A stretch of DNA of 64,000 nucleotides, from assembly GCF_013386585.1 (NCBI RefSeq), contig NZ_JACARO010000004.1, positions 81,326 through 145,325 of the forward strand, given 5' to 3'. Numbering within the stretch: the first letter of the stretch is position 1; each line of letters begins with the position of its first letter. This document shows, piece after piece, positions 63,146 through 64,000 of the stretch. The notes under the pieces were generated by a model. It searched no databases. It was given only the letters and a program-made list of their open reading frames with translations, and was not told the origin of the DNA. The position numbers and the translations under genes are program-made. This DNA is from Pseudomonas sp. P7548. Its GTDB lineage: Bacteria > Pseudomonadota > Gammaproteobacteria > Pseudomonadales > Pseudomonadaceae.

Positions 63146-63316
63146 GCAGGTCATTGGCCTTTTTGTGCGTATGCTGCTTCACGCAGAGTGTGTTCAGCTG
63201 TTGGGGAGTGACACGACGGTTAAACCGGAAATGCCGTTCTGGCCCCTGTTACCGTCTGTTCATACTCCCAAGAATTTAGAACGCATTGGCTTAGCCCGAC
63301 ATAGACAAGGATAGAT

Positions 63317-63979
63317 ATGCGCCGCAAAAGCCAGGTCATTGCCTTCCCGGCCCTGCTCGCCTCGTTTTTTCTACTTGCCGGCTGCCCGCCGCCCGCCGAC
63401 TTCACAAAGTGGGAGCGCACGTCCACCACGCTAGACGGTGTCAGGTCAGCCATGGCTGCCTGTGGCAATCCCGTAGGGGGATCGCTGAACCGTTTTCCTT
63501 CAAACGAACGGGCCCTTCAATTCCAATGCATGCAACGTCTCGGTTTCACGCGCAAAGACGGATTCGAGTTTTGTGACGTTATGCAGAACCTTCCCGCCTG
63601 TGTCGAACAGAAAATCGGGCATCCGCTTAGCGTGTCCCAGCTCGAAGCATTGCCGTTTGAAGGCGACGAAGGCTTTTACCCAATAAAACCTGACTCTGGC
63701 CGCTATGAAAATATGCAGGTCAGCTGGCGTAAAGTGGGCGCATCACTGCACTTCTCGGTGCAGATTGCCAATAATCAGGAAGCGCTACCGGTCATGTACG
63801 CCTGCGGCTATCCAAAACCACTCGGGTCGAATCTGGCAGTCGCCAGCATCGGACGCACCGCCAAAGCGCAACGCTGCATGATCGATCATGGCTTTGAACC
63901 GAAGGACAAAATGATGCTGGTTTGTCGGCCCTATCCACATGTGACGGGCTGTAAACACAACGACTCACCGGCCACATGA
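63317..63979 (+). CDS. Cysteine-rich lipoprotein with duplicated four-Cys module
   Basis: 220 residues. Signal peptide with lipobox LAGC (Cys23); AAGG lies six bases before the ATG. The mature part has eight further cysteines in two similar sets: Cys49, 71, 86, 95 and Cys163, 187, 203, 212. The shared pattern is ACG, about 20 residues, C-M-x3-GF, KD, C, eight residues, C. The modules flank a ~60-residue section of beta character (LPFEGDEGFYP, MQVSWRKVG). The even number of cysteines suits periplasmic disulfides. Not recognised as any named family; function unknown. Confidence 0.75.
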   Translation: MRRKSQVIAFPALLASFFLLAGCPPPADFTKWERTSTTLDGVRSAMAACGNPVGGSLNRFPSNERALQFQCMQRLGFTRKDGFEFCDVMQNLPACVEQKIGHPLSVSQLEALPFEGDEGFYPIKPDSGRYENMQVSWRKVGASLHFSVQIANNQEALPVMYACGYPKPLGSNLAVASIGRTAKAQRCMIDHGFEPKDKMMLVCRPYPHVTGCKHNDSPAT

Positions 63980-64000
63980 ACACTGACTTTCAGAACGCCC

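Overview
The window is chromosomal DNA of a fluorescent pseudomonad (Pseudomonas fluorescens group). Evidence: the gene order infA-clpA-clpS-cspD-icd-idh-nudJ-mnmA-hflD-purB followed by aceA and a complete nuo operon with fused nuoCD is the order known from Pseudomonas; protein sequences match Pseudomonas forms (for example a ~741-residue monomeric isocitrate dehydrogenase beside the dimeric one); and nine REP doublets (REPINs) of Pseudomonas type are scattered through the sequence. No tRNA, rRNA, insertion sequence, prophage or CRISPR array was seen.

Layout. 1-14.5 kb is housekeeping: the tail of an aminoacyl-tRNA-protein transferase and infA, ClpA/ClpS (N-end rule proteolysis) divergent from cspD, two unrelated isocitrate dehydrogenases head to head, then nudJ, mnmA-hflD, purB, the ribosomal oxygenase roxA with a GNAT, and an exported orphan protein resembling a secretin N domain. 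14.5-16.4 kb is isocitrate lyase (aceA) behind a long structured leader, so three enzymes acting on isocitrate lie within about 12 kb. 17-32 kb is the 13-gene respiratory complex I operon nuoA-N.

32-33.2 kb is a boundary zone: a HigB2/HigA2-like toxin-antitoxin pair bracketed by REPINs. 33.2-53.3 kb is a type VI secretion cluster, all on the minus strand, in the order tssA-B-C-hcp-tssE-F-G-H(clpV)-vgrG-fha-tssK-L-M-tagF. It has sheath, tube, baseplate, ATPase and inner-membrane complex genes, but no tssJ, no PpkA/PppA kinase-phosphatase pair, no PAAR gene and no recognisable effector. One REPIN lies in frame inside fha and another between hcp and tssE. Immediately upstream, in the same direction and with no visible terminator, are an anti-sigma factor and an exported heme catalase-like peroxidase, divergent from an ECF sigma factor gene; this arrangement could tie the secretion cluster to an envelope or oxidative-stress signal.

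56.5-64 kb is accessory metabolism: an AraC/OruR-type regulator divergent from an outer-membrane MetA-like protein, a three-gene exported redox cassette (cytochrome c lipoprotein, Tat-exported sugar-lactone oxidase, Tat-exported fold-III PLP enzyme), an arylamine N-acetyltransferase, a small conserved-looking protein, and a lipoprotein built from a duplicated four-cysteine module.

Coordinates of starts were chosen from Shine-Dalgarno position, operon overlaps and family lengths; functional calls rest on recognised sequence families, not on searches.
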